A stretch of 55,560 bases of DNA, taken from positions 1 to 55,560 of the forward strand of contig DKPN01000077.1 in NCBI GenBank assembly GCA_002471195.1. The letters are read 5' to 3'. Position numbers and translations under genes: made by a program. Position 1 is the stretch's first letter. Each line of letters starts with the position of its first letter. The DNA comes from Bacteroides sp. UBA7333. Its GTDB lineage: Bacteria > Bacteroidota > Bacteroidia > Bacteroidales > Bacteroidaceae. Under the pieces are notes generated by a model. The model searched no databases. It saw only the letters and a program-made list of their open reading frames with translations, and was not told where the DNA came from. This document shows positions 35,191 through 44,089 of this stretch, piece after piece.

Positions 35191-36480
35191 ATGTTAACAA
35201 TGAAAATATTACCTATCATTTTGCTATTATTGAGCTTTAATTTGAATGCACAATCAGTTGACTTTAACAATGTTTTCGAGGATAAAACATTGAGAGTAGA
35301 CTATATATTTGCAGGCAATGAAACTCATCAATATATTTATGTGGATGAGTTATCAAGTTTACCTACTTGGGCAGGACGTAGAAGTAGATTGTGCGAACTA
35401 CCATTGGCAGGAAATGGGCAAATTAAAATGACCAATCTCAAGAATGGAGAATGTATATATAAAACGTCGTTTTCATCGTTGTTTCAAGAATGGATTGCAA
35501 CCGATGAAGCGAAAACTACAAGCAAAAGTTTTGAAAACGTTTTTTTGCTTCCCTATCCTAAAGTACCGGTAGAAATCGAGATAACACTTTTATCGTCAAG
35601 TAGACAAGTGAGCTCAAAATTAATACATCAAGTAGACCCAAATGATATACTGATACGTGAAAATAGATCCGGTGAAATAGTACCTTATACTTACATCGAA
35701 CAGAATGGAACGCCGCAAGAGTGTATCGATGTAGTGATATTGGCCGAAGGTTATACCAAAGATGATATGGAGCAATTTTATACAGATGCGAAAAAAACGG
35801 CAGAAAGCATTTTCTATTATGAACCGTTTAAATCGATGAAAAGCAAATTCAACATCATAGCAGTGGCTAGTCCATCATTAGAAAAGGGAGTATCAATACC
35901 TGGAAAAGACATTTGGAAGCAAACTGCATTCGGATCGCATTTCGACACCTTCTATTCTGAAAGGTATCTCACAACAAGCAGAATTAAAGCGATACACAAT
36001 ACAATCAAAAATATTCCCTACGAACATATTATCATCATAGCCAATACCGATAATTATGGCGGAGGAGGCATATATAATGCGTATACACTCACCGCTGCGC
36101 ATCACAAAACATTCACTCCCGTTTTAGCCCATGAATTCGGTCATAGTTTCGGAGGCTTAGGCGATGAGTATTATTATGATGGTGATGTAATGGAAGGTTT
36201 TTATCCATTGGATATAGAACCTTGGGAACAAAATATAACAACATTGGTCGATTTTGATAGCAAATGGAATGATATGCTTCCAAACGAAACATTTATACAT
36301 ATATCGTCCAATGACTCGCTCAATAAAGAAATTGGTATATTTGAAGGTGGAGGATATGCTAGCAAAGGTGTATATAGGCCCTCGTTCGATTGTAGAATGC
36401 GCACCAATGAGTATCCTGAATTTTGCAAAGTGTGCCAAAGAAGCATTAAAAGACTTATCGATTTTTATACACAGAAATAA
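35191..36480 (+). CDS. M64 family metallopeptidase
   Basis: A 429-residue secreted metallopeptidase. A signal peptide ends near residue 20 (LNLNA); Met4 (35200) is an equally good start. The zinc motif HEFGHSFGGLGDEYY has His314, Glu315 and His318, and the ILAEGYTKDDM segment near residue 188 is also typical. M64 enzymes, first known as IgA peptidases, are widespread in Bacteroidota; the substrate here is unknown. The C-terminus has CRMRTNEYPEFCKVC, likely disulfide-linked. A GNAT gene follows after 25 nt. Confidence 0.9.
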   Translation: MLTMKILPIILLLLSFNLNAQSVDFNNVFEDKTLRVDYIFAGNETHQYIYVDELSSLPTWAGRRSRLCELPLAGNGQIKMTNLKNGECIYKTSFSSLFQEWIATDEAKTTSKSFENVFLLPYPKVPVEIEITLLSSSRQVSSKLIHQVDPNDILIRENRSGEIVPYTYIEQNGTPQECIDVVILAEGYTKDDMEQFYTDAKKTAESIFYYEPFKSMKSKFNIIAVASPSLEKGVSIPGKDIWKQTAFGSHFDTFYSERYLTTSRIKAIHNTIKNIPYEHIIIIANTDNYGGGGIYNAYTLTAAHHKTFTPVLAHEFGHSFGGLGDEYYYDGDVMEGFYPLDIEPWEQNITTLVDFDSKWNDMLPNETFIHISSNDSLNKEIGIFEGGGYASKGVYRPSFDCRMRTNEYPEFCKVCQRSIKRLIDFYTQK

Positions 36481-36505
36481 TAGAAACTTATAACCAACAG
36501 AAACT

Positions 36506-37036
36506 ATGATTCAATTTAAACGAATTTCGACTGTAGACCATGAATTATATCAATTCATGGAGAGTTTACTACAACAAGCTTTTCCTATAGAGGAATATAG
36601 AGACTTAACGTCTCTACGCGATTATACTGACAACAAAAGCCTATTTAATAATAATGTTATATTAGAAAACGGCAAGCCTATTGGGCTGATTACTTTTTGG
36701 AATTTCGGAGATTTCGCATATATAGAGCATTTTGCAATTGATCCCAATTTACGAAATGGTGGATATGGTAAAAGTGTTATCGAGTCTATTGTTAGCGAAC
36801 TAAATATACCGATAGTTTTAGAAGTAGAAAGACCTATTGAAGAAATGGCAGAAAGACGCATCAACTTCTATAAACGGCAAAACTTTGAGTTGTGGAATAA
36901 TGATTATCAACAACCACCGTATAGAATTGGAGATGATTATTTACCGATGTATTTAATGGTAAATGGTAAATTAAGTTCAGATAAAGACTATGACAAAGTG
37001 AAAAGTAAAATTCATAAAGAGGTATATGGGGTATAA
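36506..37036 (+). CDS. GNAT family N-acetyltransferase
   Basis: A 176-residue cytoplasmic protein with the acetyl-CoA binding region of the GNAT fold: YIEHFAIDPNLRNGGYGKSVIESIV (motif A, with N.GYG in place of the usual Q/RxxGxG/A) at about residues 72-96 and FYKRQNFE (motif B) at about 117-124. The substrate is unknown. It shares a transcript with the M64 peptidase and overlaps the start of a strong terminator. Confidence 0.85.
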   Translation: MIQFKRISTVDHELYQFMESLLQQAFPIEEYRDLTSLRDYTDNKSLFNNNVILENGKPIGLITFWNFGDFAYIEHFAIDPNLRNGGYGKSVIESIVSELNIPIVLEVERPIEEMAERRINFYKRQNFELWNNDYQQPPYRIGDDYLPMYLMVNGKLSSDKDYDKVKSKIHKEVYGV

Positions 37037-37072
37037 AAAAAGCTCCCGAGTTTAAAACTCGGGAGCTTTTTT
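37036..37072. terminator. Bidirectional terminator, 18-bp stem
   Basis: Arms 37036-37053 and 37055-37072: A6-GCTCCCGAGTTT and its exact complement ending in T6. The stem is GC-rich at its core, so it works in both directions, for the GNAT gene and for the converging exbD. Confidence 0.9.
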
Positions 37073-37086
37073 ATTTATTAAAACTA

Positions 37087-37551
37087 CTACTCACGCAGTT
37101 GTGAAGAATAGTTGATTTTCAAAGCGTATGCTTGACGAAGCGCATTTTTAATATCTGTTACGATACCCATTTTTGTGTCTTTGTCAATTTTCAAAGATAC
37201 TGTCATTAATGCTTGGTCTTCTTCTTTCATAGTAGAACGTTCAGCAATAATGTAATCTTGTATCTCATTTGTTTCTGCAAATGCATCATTCAATTGAATA
37301 CGGCTTTCAGAACCCATTTTAGAGCGAAATTCTTTCATTGGTTTACCCACATAAATGAATGTTACCAATGATTTCTTTTCTAACTTTTCTAGTTCTGTTG
37401 CTTGCGGAACCTTAAACTCAACCTTTAATGTTACCTCACGCATTGTTGTTACAATCATAAAGAAGAACAACATTGTAAAGATAAGGTCAGGAAGAGAAGA
37501 AGTGTTCAACGCAGGCATACCACGTTTTCCGGTTTTATTAAATTTTCCCAT
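37087..37551 (-). CDS. exbD: ExbD/TolR family biopolymer transport protein (second copy)
   Basis: A 154-residue protein with one N-terminal membrane helix (about 18-38) containing the conserved Asp22 in SLPDLIFTMLFFFM, the proton-relay residue of ExbD, and a periplasmic domain with LKIDKDTKMGIVTDIKNALR. It should work with ExbB to power TonB. Its start overlaps the stop of the preceding exbD copy by one base (TAATG), so the two are coupled. It ends the operon before a strong terminator. Confidence 0.9.
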   Translation of the reverse strand: MGKFNKTGKRGMPALNTSSLPDLIFTMLFFFMIVTTMREVTLKVEFKVPQATELEKLEKKSLVTFIYVGKPMKEFRSKMGSESRIQLNDAFAETNEIQDYIIAERSTMKEEDQALMTVSLKIDKDTKMGIVTDIKNALRQAYALKINYSSQLRE

Positions 37552-38141
37552 TACTTCTTTTCTCCATATTTTTTAGGTTCAGCTTCAGAGATTTTTTGAG
37601 GATAAACTTCACGAATCGCTTTCTTTTGATCATCGTTTAGTTCATTGTATTGTTTACCAAATTTCTCTTGAGCAATCTCATTTCTCAACTCATTATATGC
37701 AGCAACCAATTCATTTTGAACATTAATATATGCTTCATAAGATGAAGAGCGGTCATTTTGCAATGAAATAACATGCTTTTCAGTTACTTGAACAGGACCA
37801 AAGAATTCGATTTCTTTAACGCTTAACTCTGGTAATGTTTCGTCATTTAATTTGTTCGTAATAAACTCTTTTGCTTTATCTTTCAGTTGAGAAACGTTGA
37901 TAACTTCACCGTTTACCATTAACTGATCATACATATTCAAGAACACTTGCAAAACATTACGTTGCTTGATCTTATCTTCAGAGTCTTGTTGATCTTTTTC
38001 CGGCGGAGGAGGCAAACGTCTTGCCAAGCCTCGGTCGGTATCCATTGATGTTGTGATCAAGAAGAAGATCAATAACAAGAAAGCAATATCTGCCGTTGAA
38101 CTTGAATTTATATCAGGAACTTTTCTTTTTCCTTTTGCCAT
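37551..38141 (-). CDS. exbD: ExbD/TolR family biopolymer transport protein (first copy)
   Basis: A 196-residue protein with the ExbD helix and its Asp18 in STADIAFLLLIFFLITTSM, followed by a proline-rich RRLPPPPEKD, then a periplasmic domain that is longer than usual and rich in Gln, Glu and Lys. It differs clearly from the second copy, so this is an old pair and not a recent duplication. Two distinct ExbD proteins with one ExbB are common in Bacteroidota. Confidence 0.92.
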   Translation of the reverse strand: MAKGKRKVPDINSSSTADIAFLLLIFFLITTSMDTDRGLARRLPPPPEKDQQDSEDKIKQRNVLQVFLNMYDQLMVNGEVINVSQLKDKAKEFITNKLNDETLPELSVKEIEFFGPVQVTEKHVISLQNDRSSSYEAYINVQNELVAAYNELRNEIAQEKFGKQYNELNDDQKKAIREVYPQKISEAEPKKYGEKK

Positions 38142-38181
38142 AGTATTTTACTCCTAATTTTTATTGAGCAAGCTCAATGGT

Positions 38182-38667
38182 TTATGATAATTTCTTCCAA
38201 ATGCTACTTACGATGATAGCAACTACTGTTGCACCAAACAAGAAGTAAATAGTATAAAGAAGCATATCAGTCATCTTCAACCAGAAAGGAACATTGTCAG
38301 ATCCTTCATAACCTTGAATGTTTAATGGTTGGTCGCTACCAATTACCCAAGCGATAACTAATACAACAACCAAAGCAATTAAACCACCCAAAGATTTAAG
38401 AGCATTTACAGGATTATCTTTAAGTGCCAATCCGAATTGGAAAATAGCAGCTATAACTGTTACAGCAACAGCAATGCCAAGAAGCACATAGATTAAGTAC
38501 AATAACGCGTTTGTATGAGCAGGTTGCCACATATCAGGGTCAACTCCCATAACTACTGCAGATCCTGTAGCGTCGCCTCCTAAATAGAATAAGGCAAGTA
38601 CTACGATAATGGCAGCAAACATCGCGTAAAGTACATAGTACGATACTTTATATGTTAACTTACTCAT
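38182..38667 (-). CDS. Four-helix membrane protein between exbB and exbD
   Basis: I do not recognise a named family. The 161-residue protein has four predicted membrane helices: about 9-28, 54-75, 95-113 and 135-156, with short charged loops. It sits 6 nt after exbB and 40 nt before exbD, so it must be co-transcribed with the proton channel. Members of this position are seen in the Bacteroidota version of the Ton cluster. A structural or stabilising role in the ExbB/ExbD complex is plausible, but inferred from position only. Confidence 0.85.
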   Translation of the reverse strand: MSKLTYKVSYYVLYAMFAAIIVVLALFYLGGDATGSAVVMGVDPDMWQPAHTNALLYLIYVLLGIAVAVTVIAAIFQFGLALKDNPVNALKSLGGLIALVVVLVIAWVIGSDQPLNIQGYEGSDNVPFWLKMTDMLLYTIYFLFGATVVAIIVSSIWKKLS

Positions 38668-38673
38668 TTTGGA

Positions 38674-39471
38674 TTATTTTTTGTATTTCAAGTTATATTT
38701 GATTACCATGTCAAGCAAAGAGATAGAAGAATCTTCCATATCGCTTGTTAAAGACTCGATTTTAGCAAGTACGTAGTTGTAGAACAACTGAAGGATCAAT
38801 GCTACGATCAAACCGAAAATAGTTGTAATCAAGGCTACTTTCATACCACCAGCAACAACTGTTGGAGAAATATCACCTACTTGTTGGATTTTGTCGAATG
38901 CAGCAACCATACCGATTACAGTACCCAAGAAACCTAAAGATGGAGCCATTGCGATAAACAAAGTAATCCAAGAACAGCCTTTTTCTAGGTAACCAGCTTG
39001 TACACCACCGTAAGATACTACAGATTTTTCAACTACATCGATACCTTGATCAATTCTCATCAAACCTTGGTAGTAAATAGAAGCAACAGGACCACGAGTA
39101 TTACGTGCAATGTCTTTAGCAGCTTCAACATCACCTCTTTCTAAGGCAGCATCGATTTGATTCATAAATTTCTTTGTGTTGATTTCTGCCAAACTTAAAT
39201 AAATAATACGTTCGATACAGAAAGCCAAACCAATCACTAAAGCTACAGCTACCAAACTCATGAATGATGCAGTACCTTCAATAAATTTCACTTTTAACTC
39301 TTTGTGGATACCACCTGCTTCTTCTGCGCCACCTACTAGAGATGTAGCTTCAGCAGCTTGAGCTACAGCTTCAGCCACAGGTTGTTCACTCGCCTGAGCA
39401 TCTTGAGCATTTAGGGTTGAGCCAAATGTCAAAGCTCCCATCACAGCAACAATTGCAAATAACTTTTTCAT
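38674..39471 (-). CDS. exbB: MotA/TolQ/ExbB proton channel family protein
   Basis: A 265-residue inner-membrane protein. A cleavable signal peptide (residues 1-22) and an Ala/Glu-rich linker precede three membrane helices (about 70-90, 165-185, 205-228), with the family segment GVQAGYLEKGCSWITLFIAMAPSLGFLGTVIGM (in part) and GGMKVALITTIFGLIVAL near the end. With ExbD it forms the proton channel that drives TonB. Codon use is biased to preferred codons, suggesting high expression. It heads the operon of one ExbB, a four-helix protein and two ExbD copies. Confidence 0.94.
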   Translation of the reverse strand: MKKLFAIVAVMGALTFGSTLNAQDAQASEQPVAEAVAQAAEATSLVGGAEEAGGIHKELKVKFIEGTASFMSLVAVALVIGLAFCIERIIYLSLAEINTKKFMNQIDAALERGDVEAAKDIARNTRGPVASIYYQGLMRIDQGIDVVEKSVVSYGGVQAGYLEKGCSWITLFIAMAPSLGFLGTVIGMVAAFDKIQQVGDISPTVVAGGMKVALITTIFGLIVALILQLFYNYVLAKIESLTSDMEDSSISLLDMVIKYNLKYKK

Positions 39472-39543
39472 TGTGTGTCTAATTTTTAAGATTAATTAAT
39501 TAATAATTATTTTTAATTTAGTTGTTTATAAAATCCTTAATTA

Positions 39544-39631
39544 TGCGGAGAGAGGGGGATTCGAACCCCCGATACGCTTTTGGCGCATACACGCTTTCCA
39601 GGCGTGCCTCTTCAACCACTCGAGCACCTCT
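39544..39631 (-). tRNA. tRNA-Ser (anticodon GGA)
   Basis: An 88-nt class II tRNA: acceptor GGAGAGG/TCTCTCC, anticodon stem CACGC/GCGTG with loop CTGGAAA (anticodon GGA, plus-strand 39595-39597), a long variable arm with stem TATGC/GCGTA, and T arm GGGGG TTCGAAT CCCCC. It reads UCC and UCU codons. The discriminator base is G, as required for serine tRNAs. CCA is not encoded. It lies just upstream of exbB on the same strand. Confidence 0.95.
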
Positions 39632-39751
39632 CCATTACCTGGAATTTTTTCTAGCCACAAATGTATTCTTTTTTTTCTTGTTGTAAAGCATTATCACTTT
39701 TTTATCTTGCATTATGGCTTTAAATTAATATATTTTAAAATCTTAACGATA

Positions 39752-40528
39752 TTATTTGTTCAATCCAAACACATTTAAGGTGTTTTCTGCTAATTGATTA
39801 GATACAATATCATAATTTTGGTTGAAAATATCAGCGATTTTAGTGACTACACTTTTAACATATGAGCATTCATTGCGTTGACCTCTATAAGGAACCGGAG
39901 CCAAGTAAGGAGAATCTGTTTCGGCAACAATTCTATCGAGTGGCAATTTATTTAGGAAATGCGGTAATGTTGAATTTTTAAACGTGACCACACCATTGAT
40001 GCCTAACATAAAATTCTTATAATCCAGCAATTGACAAGCCTCTTCATATGTTCCGGTAAAACTATGAAATATCCCTTTTAAATCGGTATTTTTATAGCGA
40101 CTCATCAAATCGTTTAATTCGTGAAATGATTCACGCGAGTGAACAACAATAGGCAAATTATACTCTAAAGCCAATTCTATCTGACGTTCGAAAACCAATA
40201 TTTGTTCTTTAATAAAAGTACGATCCCAATACAAATCAATCCCAATTTCGCCTATGGCGACAAACGAGTTGGGTTGTTTTAATGCATTCTCAACAATATC
40301 CAATTCTTGATGATAATCATTCTTTACAGATGTAGGATGTAACCCTATCATTGGAAAGCAATAATCAGGGTATTTAGCACAAGTTGACAACAATGGCTCA
40401 AGCGATGAATGATCAATATTAGGCATAAATATATGTGTTACGCCAGCTTCTTTGGCACGCGTAATGACCGAATCTAAATCTGAATCAAACTGTTCTAAAA
40501 ACAGATGAGCATGGGAGTCTATAAGCAT
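39752..40528 (-). CDS. tatD: TatD family metal-dependent hydrolase
   Basis: A 258-residue TIM-barrel hydrolase of the amidohydrolase superfamily. His6 and His8 in IDSHAHLF, IGEIGIDLYWDR (about 96-107), VVHSRES, IFHSFTG and AETDSPYLAPVPYRG (about 210-224) are the family's metal and substrate residues. TatD proteins have DNase, often 3'-5' exonuclease, activity. Ends 120 nt before the tRNA-Ser. It is 2 nt after an unknown gene, in an operon with the prenyl synthase. Confidence 0.92.
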   Translation of the reverse strand: MLIDSHAHLFLEQFDSDLDSVITRAKEAGVTHIFMPNIDHSSLEPLLSTCAKYPDYCFPMIGLHPTSVKNDYHQELDIVENALKQPNSFVAIGEIGIDLYWDRTFIKEQILVFERQIELALEYNLPIVVHSRESFHELNDLMSRYKNTDLKGIFHSFTGTYEEACQLLDYKNFMLGINGVVTFKNSTLPHFLNKLPLDRIVAETDSPYLAPVPYRGQRNECSYVKSVVTKIADIFNQNYDIVSNQLAENTLNVFGLNK

Positions 40529-40530
40529 AA

Positions 40531-41238
40531 TTAAAATAATTGTGGTTGTCTTTCGTTGGTGCGATAATAATAAATCAATCCAAATTCACGGCATTTGTCT
40601 AAACGTTCTTCATTAACGGGTATGTCTTGGAATTTTGATTCCACTCCATTCCATATTTCCAATATCAGCTCATCGGCGCGCAAACGCATTGAAGTTAACT
40701 CTTCCAGACTACGGTTAGTCCAATTTTGCAAAGTACGTTGTCGTTCATGGCTATCAACAAATATGTCGTAATGAACTTTTACCTTTGCTATAGTCGGATT
40801 ATAAATAGGAATTCCTCCGGAAGACATTCTTTTTCGTTCGCCTTCGATGACTCGTTTACCCCACTCCACCAAACTCTGTTCATTAATTAAATCGGGCAAA
40901 GTAGATGAGGTTGATGACAAGCCATATAGTTTTCGCATTTCAGCTTTTATCTCGCCACGTGCAATACACATATTTAATACTTGAATAAAATGCGAAATAT
41001 ACAAGCGAGCCATTTTTACATTACCTTGATGCTTTCCACTTTCACCAACTTGTGCCTCGTAACATTTCCCATAATAATTATGAGCAATTTCAAATCGCTT
41101 TAAAAAATTACGTGCTTCCGAGAGAGTATGTATAGTAAAAGGTAATTGTTTAATGTCATAATGTTCACCTTTGGCAACTGCTGCCTTCAGTGCTCTTACG
41201 CGTGCTTGATCAGTATTAGGTAATCGTCTATAAGGCAT
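40531..41238 (-). CDS. Conserved-looking 235-residue protein of unknown function
   Basis: I recall similar proteins (starting MPYRRLPNTD) from Bacteroidota, without a function. It has no signal peptide and no membrane helix; it looks mostly helical, with long charged stretches (KGEHYDIKQLPFTIHTLSEARNF in part, RMSSGGIPIYNPTIAKV in part). It lies 19 nt after the prenyl synthase and 2 nt before tatD, so all three are in one operon. No motif links it to isoprenoids or to DNA. Confidence 0.8.
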   Translation of the reverse strand: MPYRRLPNTDQARVRALKAAVAKGEHYDIKQLPFTIHTLSEARNFLKRFEIAHNYYGKCYEAQVGESGKHQGNVKMARLYISHFIQVLNMCIARGEIKAEMRKLYGLSSTSSTLPDLINEQSLVEWGKRVIEGERKRMSSGGIPIYNPTIAKVKVHYDIFVDSHERQRTLQNWTNRSLEELTSMRLRADELILEIWNGVESKFQDIPVNEERLDKCREFGLIYYYRTNERQPQLF

Positions 41239-41257
41239 TATAGTGTGTTTTTATCGA

Positions 41258-42229
41258 TTAAATATTACGATTCATCAATTTTGCAATAAGCGATTTTAAT
41301 TCATCTTTTCGATCACTAGCAACTTGTATACTTGCTAAGCAATTCATCGCATCATTAAAATAGCATTGTATTTTTTTTTCACTTAATTCTTTCAAATTAA
41401 GTTCAGAATAAATTGAAGTGACCTCTGCTATTTTCTTTTCCGAATCAAATTGTGTAGCCGAAATCCATTTTTCTAATGTAGCCTTTTGTTGTGGATTAGC
41501 CAACTCTAAAGCTTTTATTAATAAATAGGTTTTTTTGTTGCATACAATATCAACGCCATTATTTTTTCCAAAAACAGCTGGATCGCCATAAACGTCCAGT
41601 AAATCATCTTGCAATTGGAAAGCAAGTCCGATTTTTTCGCCAAATGAGTATAAGGCATTTACATCGTTGATAGAAGCATCGGCTAATACACCTCCTATTT
41701 TTAAACTTGCCGCTAGAAGTACTGCAGTTTTTAAGCGAATCATTTCAAGATATTCAGACTCTGTTACATCCGAACGATTTTCGAACGACATATCCATTTG
41801 TTGTCCTTCGCAAACTTCAATGGCTGTAGTAGTAAACAAGTTAATAACTTCTTTTAAGTTAGTATTGCATTGAGACATGTATTGGTAAGCCAAAACCTGC
41901 ATTGTATCGCCTGATAAGATAGCTGCATTATCGCCCCAAATGGTATATGCAGTGGGTTTTCCACGACGCATTTCCGAACGGTCCATTAAGTCGTCGTGAA
42001 GAAGAGTATAGTTGTGATACATTTCGATACCTGCTGCTTGCGGCAATGCGGCATCAACATCATCTTTAAAAAGATTATACGCCATCAACAATGACAATGG
42101 TCGTATACGTTTACCACCCAGCGAAAGCGTATATTCAATTGGTTTGTATAGTTCTTCTGGATTTCTTTTATAATTTAGATTTGAAATATACGAATTAATA
42201 AGACTTACTAACTGAGATGTGGTATACAT
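41258..42229 (-). CDS. Trans-polyprenyl diphosphate synthase
   Basis: A 323-residue isoprenyl diphosphate synthase. The first Asp-rich motif LLHDDLMDRSEMRRGKPT (about 91-108, DDxxD) and second FQLQDDLLDVYGDP (about 207-220, DDxxD) bind the magnesium-diphosphate groups. The product length (farnesyl, geranylgeranyl or longer) is not certain from sequence; the residues before the first motif (EMYHNYTLL) are of the short-chain type. It is the first gene of the operon with an unknown gene and tatD. Confidence 0.92.
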   Translation of the reverse strand: MYTTSQLVSLINSYISNLNYKRNPEELYKPIEYTLSLGGKRIRPLSLLMAYNLFKDDVDAALPQAAGIEMYHNYTLLHDDLMDRSEMRRGKPTAYTIWGDNAAILSGDTMQVLAYQYMSQCNTNLKEVINLFTTTAIEVCEGQQMDMSFENRSDVTESEYLEMIRLKTAVLLAASLKIGGVLADASINDVNALYSFGEKIGLAFQLQDDLLDVYGDPAVFGKNNGVDIVCNKKTYLLIKALELANPQQKATLEKWISATQFDSEKKIAEVTSIYSELNLKELSEKKIQCYFNDAMNCLASIQVASDRKDELKSLIAKLMNRNI

Positions 42230-42260
42230 TATAATTTACACGATTAGAGGGTTAAAAATA

Positions 42261-42288
42261 AAAAGGCTGCAAATTCATGCAGCCTTTT
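42261..42288. terminator. Terminator between tonB and the prenyl synthase gene
   Basis: AAAAGGCTGCA (42261-42271) pairs with TGCAGCCTTTT (42278-42288) around a 6-nt loop, with T-rich tails in both directions. It ends tonB, transcribed on the minus strand. Confidence 0.75.
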
Positions 42289-42302
42289 ACTGTTTTTTTG
42301 GA

Positions 42303-42989
42303 TTACTGCAATCTAAACATTACAGGACATGTATAAAGTACACGTACCGGTTTGCCTCGTTGCATACCTGCTTTCCATTTCGGCATTGAATTAATCACGC
42401 GAAGAGCTTCTTTATCCAAATAAGGATCTACACTACGTGCAACTCTCGCATCTACAATCGAACCATCTTTATTTACAACGAACTGTACAATAACACGACC
42501 TTGAACACCGTTTTCTTGCGCAATTGTGGGATATTTGATATTCTTAGAAAGATAAGCCATCAAAGCAGCTTGTCCACCTGGGAATTCAGGCATATGTTCT
42601 ACGATATCAAAAATCTCTTGTTCGTCTACAACTTCCTCTTCAACGATAGGAGCAATTGTTTTAATTTCAACAGCTTGTCCTGTTTCTTCGGTAGAAGCAA
42701 TGATAGTTTCCTCAATATCCGCTTGGTCATCCACAATGTCTAGCACTTCAGCAGCTTGTGGAACCTCGGGTGGAGGTGGCACTTCAATTTTTTCTTGTTG
42801 TTCCGTAATCGGAATTAACTCATCCTCAAACTCGATGTCGACTAATGCCATGCTTGTATCAATCTTCTTATCTCGCTCGGTCCATTCGAACGCCACGAAC
42901 ATAACAGCTAATACAATCACGAAGCCAACAAGCAGCCATGTAGTTTTTTTACCTTCTAGGTCTGCTTTGGGTGATTTTTTAACTTCCAT
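42303..42989 (-). CDS. tonB: TonB energy transducer
   Basis: A 228-residue inner-membrane protein: a short cytoplasmic start, a membrane helix (about 17-36), a proline-containing periplasmic linker (EVPPPPEVPQAAEV), and a C-terminal TonB domain (about 140-228) with FPGGQAALMAYLSKNIKYPTIAQE (in part), GRVIVQFVVNKDGSI and YTCPVMFRL. With ExbB/ExbD it transmits proton-motive force to outer-membrane transporters. It is separate from exbBD but only 2.8 kb away and on the same strand. A -7 box is at 43082-43089. Confidence 0.93.
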   Translation of the reverse strand: MEVKKSPKADLEGKKTTWLLVGFVIVLAVMFVAFEWTERDKKIDTSMALVDIEFEDELIPITEQQEKIEVPPPPEVPQAAEVLDIVDDQADIEETIIASTEETGQAVEIKTIAPIVEEEVVDEQEIFDIVEHMPEFPGGQAALMAYLSKNIKYPTIAQENGVQGRVIVQFVVNKDGSIVDARVARSVDPYLDKEALRVINSMPKWKAGMQRGKPVRVLYTCPVMFRLQ

Positions 42990-43081
42990 AAAATATAATA
43001 TAAATATTAATAATACGTTCTTATTAATATAAAGAACGCGTTACTCAACATTCGTAATTAGTTTCACGTGCTTTGCTGCTA

Positions 43082-43089
43082 CAAATATA
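43082..43089 (-). promoter_or_regulatory. Putative -7 box for tonB
   Basis: TATATTTG on the minus strand fits TAnnTTTG, 92 nt before the tonB start. The leader would contain a small hairpin, CGTTCTT (43016-43022) / AAGAACG (43032-43038). No -33 box at the expected distance. Confidence 0.35.
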
Positions 43090-43139
43090 AAGCAGATATT
43101 TGATAATTAGAATAACTTGGACACTTTTTTTCGATTATA

Positions 43140-44078
43140 ATGTTAAAAAAAAATATAGCTATCATGCTCCTTATAATGTGGGCAATACGGATACAAGCAC
43201 AAGAGGATAATTCTATTTTCCAATTTCTAAAATTACCTAATTCGGCGCATGCATCATCATTGGGTGGCGAAAACATTACGGTTATCGAAGATGATATTAC
43301 AATGGCTGTACAAAACCCGGCTCTACTATCGAGCGTATCAAACAACACCATCAACTTTAATTATATGTTTTACATTGAAGGTGTAAAGGTGGCCAGTGCT
43401 GCTTATTCGAGAGTATTTGGCGAACGTTCTTCATGGGCGTTGACTGCTCAATTTGTAGATTATGGCAAGATGAAAGAGGTGACAGAAGAAAATATACAAT
43501 TGGGTAATTTTTCGGCCAAAGACATTGCTATAGGAGGTATTTACTGCTACGAGCTGTCAGATTATTGGAGCGGTGGTATAAAAGCTAATATGATATATTC
43601 AAAATATGCTTCATACAATTCATTTGCTATGGGAGTCGATTTAGGATTAAACTATTATCATCAAGCACGAGATTTTTCCTTTTCGATAGCATGTAGAAAT
43701 TTGGGCGGACAATTGACAACATTTAACGATCGACACGAAAAGCTTCCCGTAAATTTACAAGTGGGTATTACCAAACGACTAGCTCATGCACCTTTTCGAA
43801 TCTCTGCAACATTATATAATCTCACTGATTGGAAAAACTCAAAATTCTTAAACCACTGTGCATTAGGTCTTGATTTCGTTCCTACCGAAACTTTTTACCT
43901 AGCATTGGGTTATAATTTTCAAAGAGGAGATGAAATGAAAATAGCAGGGTCGAGTCATTGGGCAGGTATTACTGCCGGAGGAGGCATACAAATTAAAAGA
44001 GTTAAACTAGGAGCATCTTATGGCAAGTTTCACATGAATGCATCTTCTTTTTTATTTAACTTTGCAATGACATTATAA
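43140..44078 (+). CDS. porQ: Type IX secretion system protein PorQ
   Basis: A 312-residue outer-membrane beta-barrel-type protein with a signal peptide (1-20, ending IQA). It carries the PorQ N-terminal pattern FQFLKLPNSAHASSLGG (about 27-43) and an MAVQNPALLS segment (about 54-63), and many alternating beta strands to the end. PorQ is a component associated with the type IX secretion system that exports C-terminal-domain proteins. The order porQ-cmk-ispH matches the arrangement I know from Porphyromonas. Its presence fits with the type IX-like tail of the endonuclease in this window. Confidence 0.85.
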   Translation: MLKKNIAIMLLIMWAIRIQAQEDNSIFQFLKLPNSAHASSLGGENITVIEDDITMAVQNPALLSSVSNNTINFNYMFYIEGVKVASAAYSRVFGERSSWALTAQFVDYGKMKEVTEENIQLGNFSAKDIAIGGIYCYELSDYWSGGIKANMIYSKYASYNSFAMGVDLGLNYYHQARDFSFSIACRNLGGQLTTFNDRHEKLPVNLQVGITKRLAHAPFRISATLYNLTDWKNSKFLNHCALGLDFVPTETFYLALGYNFQRGDEMKIAGSSHWAGITAGGGIQIKRVKLGASYGKFHMNASSFLFNFAMTL

Positions 44079-44089
44079 GAATTACAACA

